Shown here one piece after another: positions 12,120 to 24,329 of a DNA stretch of 64,000 nucleotides; the first letter of the stretch is position 1; every line of letters begins with the position of its first letter. The position numbers and the translations under genes are program-made. This stretch comes from Ignelater luminosus. Taxonomy: Eukaryota > Arthropoda > Insecta > Coleoptera > Elateridae. The DNA is taken from positions 49,128 through 113,127 of the forward strand of contig VTPC01007353.1 in assembly GCA_011009095.1 (NCBI GenBank), in the 5' to 3' direction. Under the pieces are notes generated by a model. That model was not told where the DNA came from and ran no database searches. It worked only from the letters and a program-made list of their open reading frames with translations.

Positions 12120-12308
12120 TACAGGGTTGCTAAAAAGTATGGAAACACGCTACCCCTGCAGAAACGGTAAGAGATAGACAAATGAAATTTGAAGATCTTA
12201 AAGTAGGCATTATTTGCCATGTTTTGCGAAAAGAATTAAGATCAAATTTTCAATTGTTTTTTTCGTACTACCGCCATTTTAAATTTTTTTAAAATGGATC
12301 ACCCTGTA
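12120..12308. repeat. small mariner-type MITE or pair of solo termini
   Basis: Bounded by TACAGGGTTGC on the left and CACCCTGTA on the right, the usual terminal motif of Tc1/mariner-type units in this window. Only the outermost nine or so bases are inverted repeats, so this may be two unrelated ends rather than one element. Confidence 0.35.
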
Positions 12309-12355
12309 TATGACCCCAATTTCGATGGGGATTTCTAAGACGAATTCAATAATAT

Positions 12356-12919
12356 AAGGGTTGCTGTACTTATCTTGAAAGGTTTTGGAGATAATCACTA
12401 TTCTTTTGTCAAGGATTTCTTAACTTGAAGGACGGATTCATAATGCAAGCAGATCCCCCCGATTATTTGCAAAATTCCTTGCGAAAACTTCAAGAGAGAT
12501 TCTTTCATTTCCAAGAAGTTAATGAAACTCATTATGAACACTTGTTATAAAATCATATTGCGTTTTTGTTATTATCAAAAATTATTTGATCATTGGTCAA
12601 GTTGATCAATTGATTAACCGATCAATCGATCAAGCATTTAACAAAGCTTTGTGCAACCCGGCCTATGTGTTCTTATTCCACCATAAATTTAGTTTGCTCT
12701 AGCATCGATCTATTATTTTAAATAAGTAGGCTAAGGGCAAAATTTTTATGGTTTTCTTTCACTTTAATTACTTATAAAATAATCGCACATCGTTTTTTTA
12801 GTTCCATTTCCTCTCCTGTTTCACAGGTAACTCGATTTCAATAAAAATTAATAGTGAAATCCTTGACAAATGAATAGTGATTATCTTTAAAACCTTTCAA
12901 GATAAGTATAGCAACCCTT
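12356..12919. mobile_element. 564 bp MITE with ~65 bp inverted repeats
   Basis: The left end starts AAGGGTTGCTGTACTTATCT and runs to 12419; 12855-12919 is its inverse with a handful of mismatches (TACTTATCTTGAAAGGTTTT is shared). The interior is non-coding and contains a run of GATCAA/GATCAT units around 12587-12640. No transposase fragment is visible. Confidence 0.75.
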
Positions 12920-14377
12920 CTGTTGTTGAATGAGATAAATAATGAACAAATTAGTAAAATTGTATTATGTATTAATAAAGAGGTCAGATTAGTTAACAAG
13001 GTTTGAGGTTAAAACTGATCCTTTTCCAATTATTGTATACTGCAAGATTAACATGTCCTGATGCAAAGATAATGTCACAGCTATGTGGTCTAGATCATTT
13101 TTTAGTAGTGAGTTTTAGAGTGTTATTTTCTGCATTTTTTGTTACATTTCTATTTTAGTCATTTTTAGGATTTTGGAACAAGTGGGAGACCTGTACTTAA
13201 AAACGATAACTGGTTGTATTGTCAGTGTTTAGCTTTCAGCGCATTTAGATTGCCAGTTATGTTTAAACAATGAAAAACAAGTGTAGTGTATCATCAACTT
13301 TTTCCCTTCTATTATGAGGATATGCCAAAATGCCCAAAACTTCTTTAGAATTTGATTGGTGCATTTTTAGTTTGAGACTGTTCATTATGTTCATTCATTT
13401 GTCAAATGCATTTTGTTGGTGTCTATGCATTGAATCTACCACTGTATGTTTGTTTGAATAGTAATTAAATAGAAAACAGAATATTTTTAAAGTTTCATAA
13501 TCCAGTTTCAGGTTTCACCTATCTGTGATGTGAAATCATGTTTTGGTTCCCTAGATCACTTGTAGGCAAAATAACATGTGTATAAAAGTAGGTATAGCAA
13601 ATGACATTTGCTGGTTCAAACAGCTAAAAGTAAAAGTGTGCAACGCTATTATTGTGTCTCATACATGAGTGTAATATCTCATGGTAGTCAACATGTTAAA
13701 GAGTAAACTTCTTATTGCTCCCCACAAGTTTCTAGAAGAAACATCAAACTGGTACTCATCCAATTTCAGGCATCTACACATCTATTGATGCCTATAACAC
13801 ACGTAAATTCTCTCATAGTTTCTAAAGCAAAAACTACAATATCAAATAAAAATCATTCTTTATTCATAGTCGTTATGTTCAAATAATACATAAAACAAGT
13901 GAGTGATTTCAATTATTTCTTATCTTAATGCTATGTGAATCACGATACATTACATAACAATAAGCAAAATAGCATGCTACCCTTAAAATAATGTCTTAAC
14001 AAGAAAAAGAAACCATACTGCAACTTATATTAAATATTATTTAATACAGTTATGAAGCGTCGACTATTAATATTTAAATGCATATACTACCTTCACATTT
14101 GCATAATGTTAATATTATGTAAATCTATGATGTAATAGTCTAGTAGTAGTGATAGTAGTAATAATACTAGTAGACGATTAGTATTATAAAAATGTTTAAA
14201 AAATAAAATCTGATTAGAATATATCTTGAGTAACATATTCAGTACAAAAATAATTGAGAAATTGAGTTGTAGCATTAAATAATGTTCTAAGTACAAAAAC
14301 AAAAAATGAATCATTACTTTAAATGTATTCTACAATACTTGATATACTCTAAATTTTTCAAAAATGGTTGCACGGCT

Positions 14378-14545
14378 TTATTATAGTTGCTTTGTGGCTG
14401 AGGCTCAGGTCATGGTTCCCTTGGACCTTTAACTATTATGGTCATTTTGCCACCAACTAGAATTTAGCCAACCTCGGTATGTATTTTTAAAGCGTAACTT
14501 ATTGTAGTCACACAGGATCCACTGCTTTACATCTCTCCCAAGGCT
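14378..14545 (+). repeat. dispersed repeat, copy B (copy A at 11107-11275)
   Basis: Carries the same ordered blocks as copy A: 'GCCACCAACTAGAATTTAGCC', a GGTATGTATTTTTAA block and 'CCACTGCTTTACATCTCTCC'. It has lost a segment between the first and second blocks and is otherwise diverged, so it is an old copy. Confidence 0.6.
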
Positions 14546-15729
14546 GCCTGCTTTATTATTATTATTCATGATTTTTCTATTAGTTGTGAGATGTTATTAA
14601 CTATAAGATCAATTCTACTGTTAGAGAGAAATTAAGTAAAGTTTTATAGACTAACCTGACATTACCTTTTTTTGATATAATAGTCTTTATTTGTTTTAGG
14701 AAAAATAATTATAATTTTTCATTATGTTAATAAAAATGAAAATCTCTTGATTTTAGAGTTTTGATACTTAGAACATTATTTAATTCAACATCTCAATTAA
14801 GAATAACCATATTATGCATTATGCCAAATATTTTTAAGTTCGTATACATATATCATAATATTAGGAAAATTCACATTGGTATTCCTAATCTTTATTTTTA
14901 AATATAGAATATCAAGCATATATTTTGAAATTGGAACGGTATAGTTTTTCAATACCAATTTTGTGTTTTCAAATATAAATTATGTAACTTCAATGTTTTA
15001 TTTCTTTTACATAGTGAGCTATCGACATCATGATTGATTAACTGGTGAGACATGAAGCAGAATGTTAAGGGAAGAAGTCTCTTCATAACTTTGGGTCACT
15101 AGTTTGTTTTAAGAGGGAACCTAAGATCTTTTCTTTGTTGCAAACTGGAACATCTGTAAATTAGAATCTTGTAGGCTTTTTCCCTAAAATTATTTTCTAG
15201 ACCCAAATGCAAAAATTATAAATTAAGTTTACAACACAATCTTTTCTTTGTAAACGGACCATAACATTTGTTTCTAAAATTTTCATTAGAAAGGTTCTAT
15301 TTGGTTTTCTGTTGAATTTTGTTTCATAGTATCTCAAAATTTTTTTTTCATACAACACCTAATTTTTAAAGTGGCATTCTTTGGTCTTTCTCTTATTATT
15401 AAGTCACATCTTTAACCGACTTTGCTTATGGTTAGAATCCTAGCCAGTCAAAAGTGAACTTGCGGAAAAGATTGACATTTATCATAAACATAAATTGTTC
15501 TTCTTTACATGAATGCCTGAGATGGAATCAGAGTAGGCTTTTCAAAACTTATGCTGCATGATACTATCTCAGAGAGCAGATTGTAAATGTTCATGACTAA
15601 TGCTGCAATTGAAATCAAAAACTTCAAAATGGCAAAGCCGGCACAAATATGATCATGGATGCATGAATACCCAAGGAAAACCATGAAATAAGAATCAGAA
15701 ACCTTGAAAAGGTTTTGGTTATAAATAGC

Positions 15730-16160
15730 TTGAGAAAATGATAAAAAAAGTTAAATCTACAAGGAATGGGAAAAAAGAAGAAAATAGAGAGAAAAGATAT
15801 GAAGAGACAAAATACTATAAATAAAAATAAGAAAGCATAGTTCTGTCTTTCCAGGTAGGTTGACTTGCATTCTTCGATTACCACTATTTCTAGTGACTAG
15901 GCCTAACATCGCGCAACTTTGCTAAGCAATGGTTTTGGTGGATATACCAGTGTACTATTTGCCTGGCCAAAAAACAAAAGAGAAAAGAAACTAATAAGAG
16001 AAAAATTGGAAGTGAAAAAAAAAGAAAGAAAATAGAATGAAATGGTAAAAAGCAAAATAAAGGAGAATAGAGAGAAAGAGAGATGAGACAAAATGATAGA
16101 TATAATTAAAAGAGAGAGAGAGAGGCTATAAGAAATAAGGGAAATAGAGAGAAAAACTGC
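15730..16160. repeat. purine-rich (GA) low-complexity tract
   Basis: The plus strand is overwhelmingly A and G for several hundred bases, with repeated AGAGAGAAAAG-type units and a pure GA run near 16112-16125. Short open frames on the complementary pyrimidine strand (Ser/Phe/Leu-rich) are products of this composition and not genes. Confidence 0.7.
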
Positions 16161-16689
16161 AAAGTGAGGTTAAATTTCATTTTCAAATTTCTTTTTTCAA
16201 GTACGACAGTTCTTTTATTTTTACTTTAAGTTTGCAAGATTTTCTTGTCCCAGCAGTTACTATCGATCTTGATATTGAAGTACCTAAAAAATGATCATAT
16301 TTGACAGATTGCATTGTAGACCTACTGTTACATACAATTGCTTTTGTTTGTAATCCTTAGATGAATAGATTTTTAAAATATTTATTAAAAAAACTTTTCA
16401 GTATGGGAAAATAACCTTAAGTAAGAACATAATTTGATTCATTACAGCCACAATAATCAGTTAATTACTCTGTAGGAAAATCCCTGTGAGTATTATTTAA
16501 ACATGGTTTTTTCCTATTTCCTGAACATTACAAAATTATCCAGGGACGATAGCTATCAGTTACAATAATCTAATCAGTATTTCTAAAAGGAAAAAATCAA
16601 ATGCTTAAATAGTGATTAATACCATTGTACATAAACAAGAATGAGTATTTTATCATTTTCATTTCCAAAAGGAATTTGCAAAGTCTGTC

Positions 16690-16812
16690 TATAATTTTTT
16701 TAATTTTGAAATTTTGACTTCAGATTTAGATTCTACATCAATAACTAACAACAACGTGGTGTTTTCACCTTTTGATATTTCTTTGGGAACATGGTCAAAA
16801 TGGCTGTGGAAA
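16690..16812 (+). repeat. dispersed repeat, copy 2 (copy 1 at 10155-10300)
   Basis: Shares 'TTTTGACTTCAGATTTAGAT', 'TTCTACAT' and 'GGGAACATGGTCAAAATGGC' in the same order as the complement of the copy near 10200. The orientation is opposite, so this is an interspersed and not a tandem repeat. Confidence 0.6.
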
Positions 16813-18738
16813 TACAAATTAAGTTACTTTTACTCTATGAAACAATGCATTATTCAGTTACTACTGTTGTGCTTTTGTCTAATATTGTACATCTAATACA
16901 TTCTTGTTCAAAATAGTATTATTATAACACTGGCAATTCAGAATATCTGGCATAATGCTTCAAGTCAAAATAAACTTATTATTAATTAAGTATAAAAATA
17001 CTTGACAATCATATTGGTTTCAAAAGTTCATCAATACACACCATTAGTAGTAAATATTGTATTAAAATATATCTTATTGTGCTGAAAAATTGATAAACAA
17101 TTAGAAAAATACACACATCTTGGCAAGATAATTAGAAAAATACTGTGGAGTATTATTTTATATTAATAGATTGATGAAATATTATAATAAATCCTTAGTG
17201 AGGTTATGGTCATGTTTGCGGTTATACTTAAAATCGTTGACTTTATCAATGTATAATTTAAAAAATTGATTTTAATATAATTTCTTTAATACTTTAATAT
17301 ACATATAAATTTCAACATTTTTATTTATTTTTAATATTTATCTGCTTCTCATTCATTATTGTATCAAATATCAGTCTTCCAAGTTCCAATTTTATCCCAT
17401 TTCTTTGAGCATTTGTTGCAATAAAAACTCATTATACTATAAAGTTCATACAAACTATTAAAAAAAGAGATAATCAGTCTTACATTTTGAGTTTTTTCAC
17501 CAACGTGAGATTTTGTATAAATTAATTTCACAGAAATGAGTTTGTTTGCTTTGTGACACTGCAGGATGTTTAATATCACTATGAAAATAGAATTTTAAAT
17601 TCCATATTGGAGTATAGGACCACAATGCACTTTTATATGCTTATACTTCTTAACTTCTTAATTAACCCTTACTTTTCCAAAAATATACATGAATCCACTC
17701 AAATTTCCTCAACTACATAGAAGAAACTAATTTCCTTAAATAAGTGTAGTATGCATTGTTTTACTGTTAGAAACTTTACCCTTAATACACGTATTTCATA
17801 ACTATACCTGCTCACCTAACCTCACTTTATCAGTCATTTTCTTAACCTATGAAACTCAAAATCAGAAAAACTTTTATTTCTGCTTCCATCTCAAAAATAT
17901 AACAATTTAATGATGCTAGTATTCTTTCATTCTGAATAAACTGATCTTAATAATTTTAAAAGCAAAATCTTCGAAAGCCTGTTTTGTTTTTGTTTGTAGT
18001 CATTTCCATCACAGAGACGAAAATAAATATATTTTGAATCCAACTTTACCTAAAAGCACAAAAAAAAGCTAGAACAGTTTCTTCATGTCACTTGAACAAT
18101 TTCGAAAAAACAAATTGGCTTGTTCTTTCTTTAACACCAAAGTGACCAATTTTCAGAAGTATAATGAAAGAATACTGTTAATATCACAAACTATAATACT
18201 GAATATTAAACAAATTAAATATTTACTACTATGGTGCATTCAAAACATTTAAACTAACTTTAATATTTATTTATTATCACAAAAAGATTTACATTGCAAT
18301 TTAATGAACTACAGCTTACACTGTACAACAAAAAAAAATAACGAAAAACTTGCCTTACTTATCACTTTTGATAAAAAAAAAAACAAACTATCCCCTTTAC
18401 TTTTTAATTACGATAATATAGACAGAGGTAGAAATTACAAACCTAAATATTTTCGAACAAAACCTGTTCATATTAAAAAATAAAAATACACATTAAGAAA
18501 AAAACGGCAAATAATTTTACCTCTACCTATTTATGTAAAGTACAGTACCTATAGTATTAATAACAAACGATGGTAATAAATTCTTTTAAAATTCGCGGGA
18601 CCCGACATTACTAAACGACGAACCCTCCCTCGCGAAGATTTCGTAAAGCCAACGGAGTCGCGTACACTTAAGGCAGGTGCACTCAAGCTTTCCCACCCAT
18701 ATTTTGATTCCCCGGTCATTTTTTTACTATTTGGTTGT

Positions 18739-21441
18739 TCATATGCCGTATAATTTGTTAAGTCGCATCTTTAACAATGGAGGAAATTGCTCGTAAAATC
18801 CTGACCAATTACCTTCCCCACTGTGATTTTTGAAGCCAATTAATATATTTGTAACTGTTTCTTTAAGATCAGATCTGATTTCGTTCCATGAAGCTACAGC
18901 ATCGCAAAAATATATAAAATCATTAACCGCAGCTAAAGGATTTCTAACAACCAGTTCGCAAAGGCCGCGAAATCCCATATCTTTTTCTTCGCAATCTCCT
19001 ACATTACGCATGGCTTGACAACACGGACGCAATATTACACTAAGATGGGGCATTACTTGATCTGGACAAACTAAACCCAAAGTACAAAGTGAGATCGCCA
19101 CGGTTTGATACATGGTTTTTATACCGTTCATTGTTTGCATTATTTCTAAAAAGCGTTCGAGAATTTGATTTGCATAAGGTTCAATTTTGTTCCCCATTGC
19201 AATACATAATTTACCAATTACCCATGCAGCATTATTACAGGCAATATCATAACGTTTATCAAGATTTTCTATTATAATTGGAATGCATTCGTGTACAGTG
19301 GAATTCAAATGATCAAAACATAATTTGATTAATTCACCATATAAAGCTAATGCAGGTTGACGTACCTGTACCATTTCATCTTGTAATGTATAGTACATAT
19401 TTTGCAGTAAATTGCTGTTTGTCACAAACTTAACAAAGTATGTTTTTAAACCAATAGCCATACCCAAAAGCATGTCATGAGCAACACACATAGGGTCTCT
19501 GTCAGGTAGTTCAAATTCATCTGGATTTTCTATATAACACTGTATACTAGTAACAGTTTCATTGATGATCAATAAACAACGGCTGTATATTACTTCAGCA
19601 TATGGTAAAAATCCACCTTCCAAGGCTATAGCAACATTAGATAAACATTCCATTAAAGCCATAAATTGTTCATCATAATAATCTTCAGTAGAATTAAATT
19701 TATGCATCAAAGGTGGCAGAAGCAAATTAATGTATTCCAGCTTATTTAAGTTATTTCCTACAGACTGAGCCAAAACGCCAATGGCATCATAAAGTAATAA
19801 ATAACTACGAAATTTGTATTTCTTAAAGCACAACAAAAAAGCTTGTAAAACAAAATCAATGTATGGAACCAATTTCAATCGAGCTTCTTCTTGGAAAATA
19901 CAGAATGCTGAAAGTGCAGCACGTTGTAAGCGCTTATTTCCATCCAGAAAATGTTTTAACAGAATAGTCATCACTTGAATAAAATAATGCTCAGCCGTCG
20001 GTTCTTCCATTATCCATCCCATGTAACGACTAAGCGTCCAACAAGTAATCACACGAACCAACGAATGATCACTATTCATACAATTCAATAAATAGTCGAT
20101 AAAGCCAGGGAGACACATCTTTAAACCGTTCATGCAACCATCAGCTATTGCACCCAACGCTAAAATTCCAGACTCCTTAATTAGAAAATCTCCACTGTTA
20201 AGTGCTTCCCGTATCAGTGGAAAGAGAACAGGTAGCATTTCGTCTCCAAATTTCAATGATAATGCGTCAAGCGATGCTGCACTACATTTTCGTAAAGTCC
20301 AACCAATATATGGTTCACCAATTGCATCAGTTTGTTCATAACTATCTCCTTCACCATTGCAATATCCAAGATCAGAATCATCTTCATTACTTCTTGCTGA
20401 ATTCCGCATGTTGAAAGGACGAATATCATCAGGTTTATCATCCAAGTGTTCATCAACACCTATACAATTCCTTAAAGCATCCAATTCATATTCAGAATAC
20501 TTCATGTTTCTTAATAAAATAGGCAGTAAACGATCAATGTAAGGAATTAATATATCTCTACATGTCGTTAATTTTGCGGTTGCTAACCAAAATTCGCAAG
20601 CTTGCAATGCAACTTCCGTCTCTTCATGTTCAGTTTTCTGCAACATAAATTCAATAATGTTGTGTATCTGTGATAAGATGGCAACATCACGAGTTTCCAT
20701 AAAAGTGCAGAAAGCCTGACATACTAATTTCTGAACTTCTATATCATCATCCTCGATAACTTGAAACAAATTATTTAGATACATCTTAGAATCAAAGTGT
20801 ATTTTTGTAGTAGCTGAATTATCTTGCATGGCCTGATTAAGGAGTTTTATAGAGTCTCGACGAATTACAGTGCGATCACTCGATACTAAAGTAATGAACT
20901 TTGAAACCAGTGCATTTAAAGACTCATTAGATTCTTCTTTTTCAGTGCCTCTTTTAGATAAATATTCCTCGCAAATCTTAAATAAAGCCATTAAAGCAGT
21001 TTCACTCACTTGGCTGTCAGATGAATCAAGTAAGTTGCACAAATATGGTATTACATCAGGCCAACTTGAAACATTACCTTTCCAAATTAAAGTACCAATT
21101 AGTGTAGTTATGCTTGCACGAACATCCTTTGAAGAATCTAACATTAGATGCAAACATTCTTGTTTCATTTGATTTAGGACTGGTATAGGTATAGTATCAT
21201 AAGTTGTTGATACATTATTTTTAAGTATGATAGCACTAAGTGCACGAACGTGTTCTTCATATGCTTGCGAGTTCCTAAGTATGTATAATAAATAATTAGC
21301 GAAATCTGGATGCTTCTGCATCATGATTATTTTTTCTTGTACTTTCCTCTGTATTTCACTGTCGGGCACTAGAGAATCACGAAGAACCTCTATGATTGAG
21401 TTTAGGGCTTCATCATGTGGTGTCCATTCAGCTACATCCAT
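18739..21441 (-). CDS. Transportin-like importin (karyopherin beta-2), intronless
   Basis: A 900-residue HEAT-repeat nuclear import receptor in one uninterrupted exon, full length for Transportin-1 (about 890-900 aa). Family hallmarks are visible in order: 'ILKNNV' near residue 72, 'KICEEYLSKRG', 'WTLRKCSAASLDALS' after the acidic loop (about 340-375), 'KESGILALGAIADGCMNG', 'VRVITCWTLSRYMGW', 'LLYDAIGVLAQSVGNNLNK', 'FIYFCDAVASW' and the C-terminal 'LYGI'. Transportins carry PY-NLS cargo such as hnRNPs into the nucleus. Divergence from the vertebrate protein is plainly greater than expected for this normally well-conserved gene, and the acidic loop is short. With no introns, it is best read as an expressed retrogene-type paralog; Drosophila also has a diverged Transportin paralog. 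The start at 21441 aligns with the family N-terminus. Confidence 0.93.
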   Translation of the reverse strand: MDVAEWTPHDEALNSIIEVLRDSLVPDSEIQRKVQEKIIMMQKHPDFANYLLYILRNSQAYEEHVRALSAIILKNNVSTTYDTIPIPVLNQMKQECLHLMLDSSKDVRASITTLIGTLIWKGNVSSWPDVIPYLCNLLDSSDSQVSETALMALFKICEEYLSKRGTEKEESNESLNALVSKFITLVSSDRTVIRRDSIKLLNQAMQDNSATTKIHFDSKMYLNNLFQVIEDDDIEVQKLVCQAFCTFMETRDVAILSQIHNIIEFMLQKTEHEETEVALQACEFWLATAKLTTCRDILIPYIDRLLPILLRNMKYSEYELDALRNCIGVDEHLDDKPDDIRPFNMRNSARSNEDDSDLGYCNGEGDSYEQTDAIGEPYIGWTLRKCSAASLDALSLKFGDEMLPVLFPLIREALNSGDFLIKESGILALGAIADGCMNGLKMCLPGFIDYLLNCMNSDHSLVRVITCWTLSRYMGWIMEEPTAEHYFIQVMTILLKHFLDGNKRLQRAALSAFCIFQEEARLKLVPYIDFVLQAFLLCFKKYKFRSYLLLYDAIGVLAQSVGNNLNKLEYINLLLPPLMHKFNSTEDYYDEQFMALMECLSNVAIALEGGFLPYAEVIYSRCLLIINETVTSIQCYIENPDEFELPDRDPMCVAHDMLLGMAIGLKTYFVKFVTNSNLLQNMYYTLQDEMVQVRQPALALYGELIKLCFDHLNSTVHECIPIIIENLDKRYDIACNNAAWVIGKLCIAMGNKIEPYANQILERFLEIMQTMNGIKTMYQTVAISLCTLGLVCPDQVMPHLSVILRPCCQAMRNVGDCEEKDMGFRGLCELVVRNPLAAVNDFIYFCDAVASWNEIRSDLKETVTNILIGFKNHSGEGNWSGFYEQFPPLLKMRLNKLYGI

Positions 21442-22735
21442 TTCTCTTAATACTATGCAGCTTTACCTAATTAAAAATTACGTCTTAAACCACAGTTTAC
21501 ATCTAAGGTAAATCAACTGATAAAATTTGAATTTTATTTAGTAAACACAAGAAATATGTAAATATACACATTAAAGCCACGTAAATTTGAGGTTATACAT
21601 AAAAAGCAGGGTTAATAAATACAAATAAACTTACTTTACTTTAATTATGATTCAGAAAAACCTAATTTGATGTATTCGTCAACGAAAAAATTATCAAAAA
21701 AATGTTAATTTGACAGCAGTTTACTATTTTAATGATGAATCATAAAACTGAATTCTGGAAAGAACCGAAAGAACAATACAAAATATCGACGTATTAGTAC
21801 ATAAATTAATCGTTTCGGCGCTGGCAAATAATACTTTCAAAAGTTTAGCGGGTAAATGGCAAATCTTATTTTCTATAAAAACAAGTATTCTTCTTGTATA
21901 ATTAATTAGGTGACGTTAAGTTTAACATTTTAACAGAATATTTTATCCTTAGTTTACAAAAGGTCATATTATGCAAACTGGTACTAAAAATAAACGTTTT
22001 TCTTATAAAAATTATTTAAAATTCGTTAAATCTACAGTTATTAAGAACATGGAGTGAATACTTCCACGTATTAGGTGACCATGGATAGAAAGCACAAAAA
22101 AGGTTTTAGTTCCGGTACAATAATAATAAAAAAAATAAACATCATTAATGTTTTCTTTAAATAATAATAACTGTATTAAACAAATTAAGAACAGCAGTTT
22201 TTTTTAAATTCTATAGGTTTATTTTTCTTTTTTCAAACAATTCCAAATGTCAAATCATGCAGCATGTCTTATGGTTATGTTGTAAATAACACAAAACAAT
22301 TCCTAATGATACAATTTTTGTAAAATCTTAAGCAATCATTTCATTATGTTGTTATCTCACTGAATAAACTTTAGAAATAGAGCCTGAAGAGTTCTTATCT
22401 ATTTTATACACCATAGAGAAATTTTTCCTCTAGGTACACATGTAATAATAGCACTATTGTTAATTACAGTTTACAGATAAAGAACTGACACATACGTTCA
22501 TATTATATTGTATTAGATTATAATCTAATGTTTAGCAAGTTTATTATAATACTTTGTATAAATAGAAAAGTTAAACAAAGGATTCAAAAAGATTTCATGA
22601 AATAATATTCCGAGAAGATCTATTTTTAATAAAATATTAAACTTGAAACTCATTCTGAGTTTTTAAAAGCATAGTAGTTACATTAATTTGGGTGAATGAG
22701 CAAATTAAAGTACAACTTTTGTCAGTTTTATTATA
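21442..22735. other. spacer upstream of the Transportin-like gene
   Basis: About 1.3 kb of AT-rich sequence with no recognisable coding exon or repeat. It must contain the promoter of the Transportin-like gene, but no specific element could be pointed out. Confidence 0.4.
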
Positions 22736-24303
22736 TACAGGGTGGCCCAACGAAAACGAAACAGACTGCCCCGTTTGAATTTTTAAAACCGGTTGATTTG
22801 TTTGGAAGATACAGGGTGTGAAATCTAAAACACAGAAGTCTTTACGATCTTTAAATTTTTACATTTGACGTTTGTTCTCATTTAATTTCACAATCTTGTG
22901 TCCATTCTAGATAAGTCTGTCATGGTTATTCTTTATTTTCCAAGTGTGGGAGGCAAATAAATTTTCTAGTTGTTGTAAATTAAGAAAAACTTACTTTATA
23001 GTTACTCAATTACAGAAAGGATTAAAATGATTGCACTTTTCTTTGGAAATAAAGAAAATGCTAACAGAACTGCCGAGGTGTTCAATTAACGACATGCAAA
23101 TAAACATGTAGGTCGCAAATATATGTTAAGAGTTAGTGGCAAAAGTCCAGGAAACAGGATTCATGTTCAATAAAAAGATAAATGCTGATAATCCCGTGCG
23201 AAATGAAGGAGTGGAAGTGGCGGAGTCATGTTGCTGCTGATTCGGTTGCTTCAGGAACTTAATGACGATGACTTTGACCGTCGTTTGCAATTCTATGAGG
23301 TCATAAGTGAACGAGCAACAAATAATCCAAATTTTCTATTTAATGTCTGTTTTTCCGATGAACGCTCTTTTTTTGTAAATGGTACGGTAAATCGTCATAA
23401 TTGTCTCTATTGGGCAGATTCGAATCCAAGACTGTTTCATGATGTCCATAGTCAACGACCAGAAAAGTTAAATATGCAGGCATATTTGGTCCTTTTTTTC
23501 TAACTGGCAATTTAACCGCGGATATCTACTTAGAATTGCTGCAGGATCTCATTAATCCAGTACTAACTGAAATCATCGAAAATGACGAGCGTTACCTGGA
23601 GGATCAATTGATATTTCAGCAAGACGGAGCTCGTCAGCATTTTGCACTTCCCGTTCGTGAGTATTTGGATGGAACTTTCCCAGATCGTTGGATTGAATGG
23701 CCTCCTCAGTCCCCGGATTTGTCGCCACTAAACTTCTTTTTATGAGGTCACTTAAAAAGTAAAATTTATGCGACACACCCAGCTTTATTAGAAAATTTAC
23801 GCCAACGTATTGTTAACGAATGCCAATGAATAACTCCGCAAATACTCCAGAATGTGTGACAACGTTTCGAACATAATTTCTATCATTGTATGGAAGTTGG
23901 TGGTCAAAATTTTGAACATATATTGCGTTAATTTATGTTATGTTGTTTTTCTAGACACATCTTAACAAGCATTTTGCTATTGGTTAACAGTTTGTAATTG
24001 TCAAATTAAACAAAATGAGAACAAATGTCACTTTAATTTAATGTCGCCCTGTATCTTCTAAACAAATCGACAAATGAGGCAATATGAAGAATTGAAAGGT
24101 CTTTGTAATGATGTGCCACTTGAACCCCCTTCCCATTAAAGATTCTTGAGAGGTTGACGTCCCCCTCCCCAGGGGTTGAACTTTAGGGTTCGAATTACTC
24201 GTCAAAAAATGTTCCCCTCCTAATACAAATAGACGTGTTTTTTCGAAAAATCACTTCTGTGGGAGTTATTCAGTCTGTTTCATTTTCGTTGGGCCACCCT
24301 GTA
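22736..24303 (+). mobile_element. Tc1/mariner-superfamily element (DUF4817-type), degenerate
   Basis: The element is bounded by TA and by 33 bp inverted repeats beginning TACAGGGTGGCCCAACGAAA (22736) with the matching inverse ending at 24303. Length 1568 bp is close to full size for an autonomous copy. The transposase lies on the plus strand at about 22990-23930 and is listed separately as a pseudogene. Confidence 0.9.
22990..23932 (+). pseudogene. broken DDE transposase of the DUF4817-type element
   Basis: The translation can be followed in pieces in several frames. A helix-turn-helix N-terminal part is near 23024 ('MIALFFGNKENANRTAEVFN'). The first catalytic Asp is in 'NVCFSDERSFFVNG' (about 23340), the second in 'IFQQDGARQHFALPVREYLD' (about 23610) and the third in 'WPPQSPDLSPLNFFL' (about 23700), and the C-terminus is 'GGQNFEHILR'. 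Stops and at least one frameshift (about 23500) interrupt it, so it is inactive, though all three catalytic regions are still legible. Confidence 0.85.
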
Positions 24304-24329
24304 TATAATATAACTAATACTCCTATTAA

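Larger units (their letters stand above)
12920..18738. other. gene-poor spacer
   Basis: Apart from the repeat copies listed separately, no coding pattern was recognised across this stretch. It contains imperfect AGT/AAT simple repeats near 14134-14172 and a purine-rich tract around 15730-16160 with a GAGAGAGAGAGAGA core near 16112. The final 140 bp (18595-18735) is noticeably richer in GC and may be the 3' untranslated region of the Transportin-like gene. Confidence 0.5.

Noticed and set aside
15624-16091. Two Phe/Ser/Leu-rich ORFs that look like membrane proteins
   Set aside because: They are translations of a purine-rich low-complexity tract read on its pyrimidine strand.
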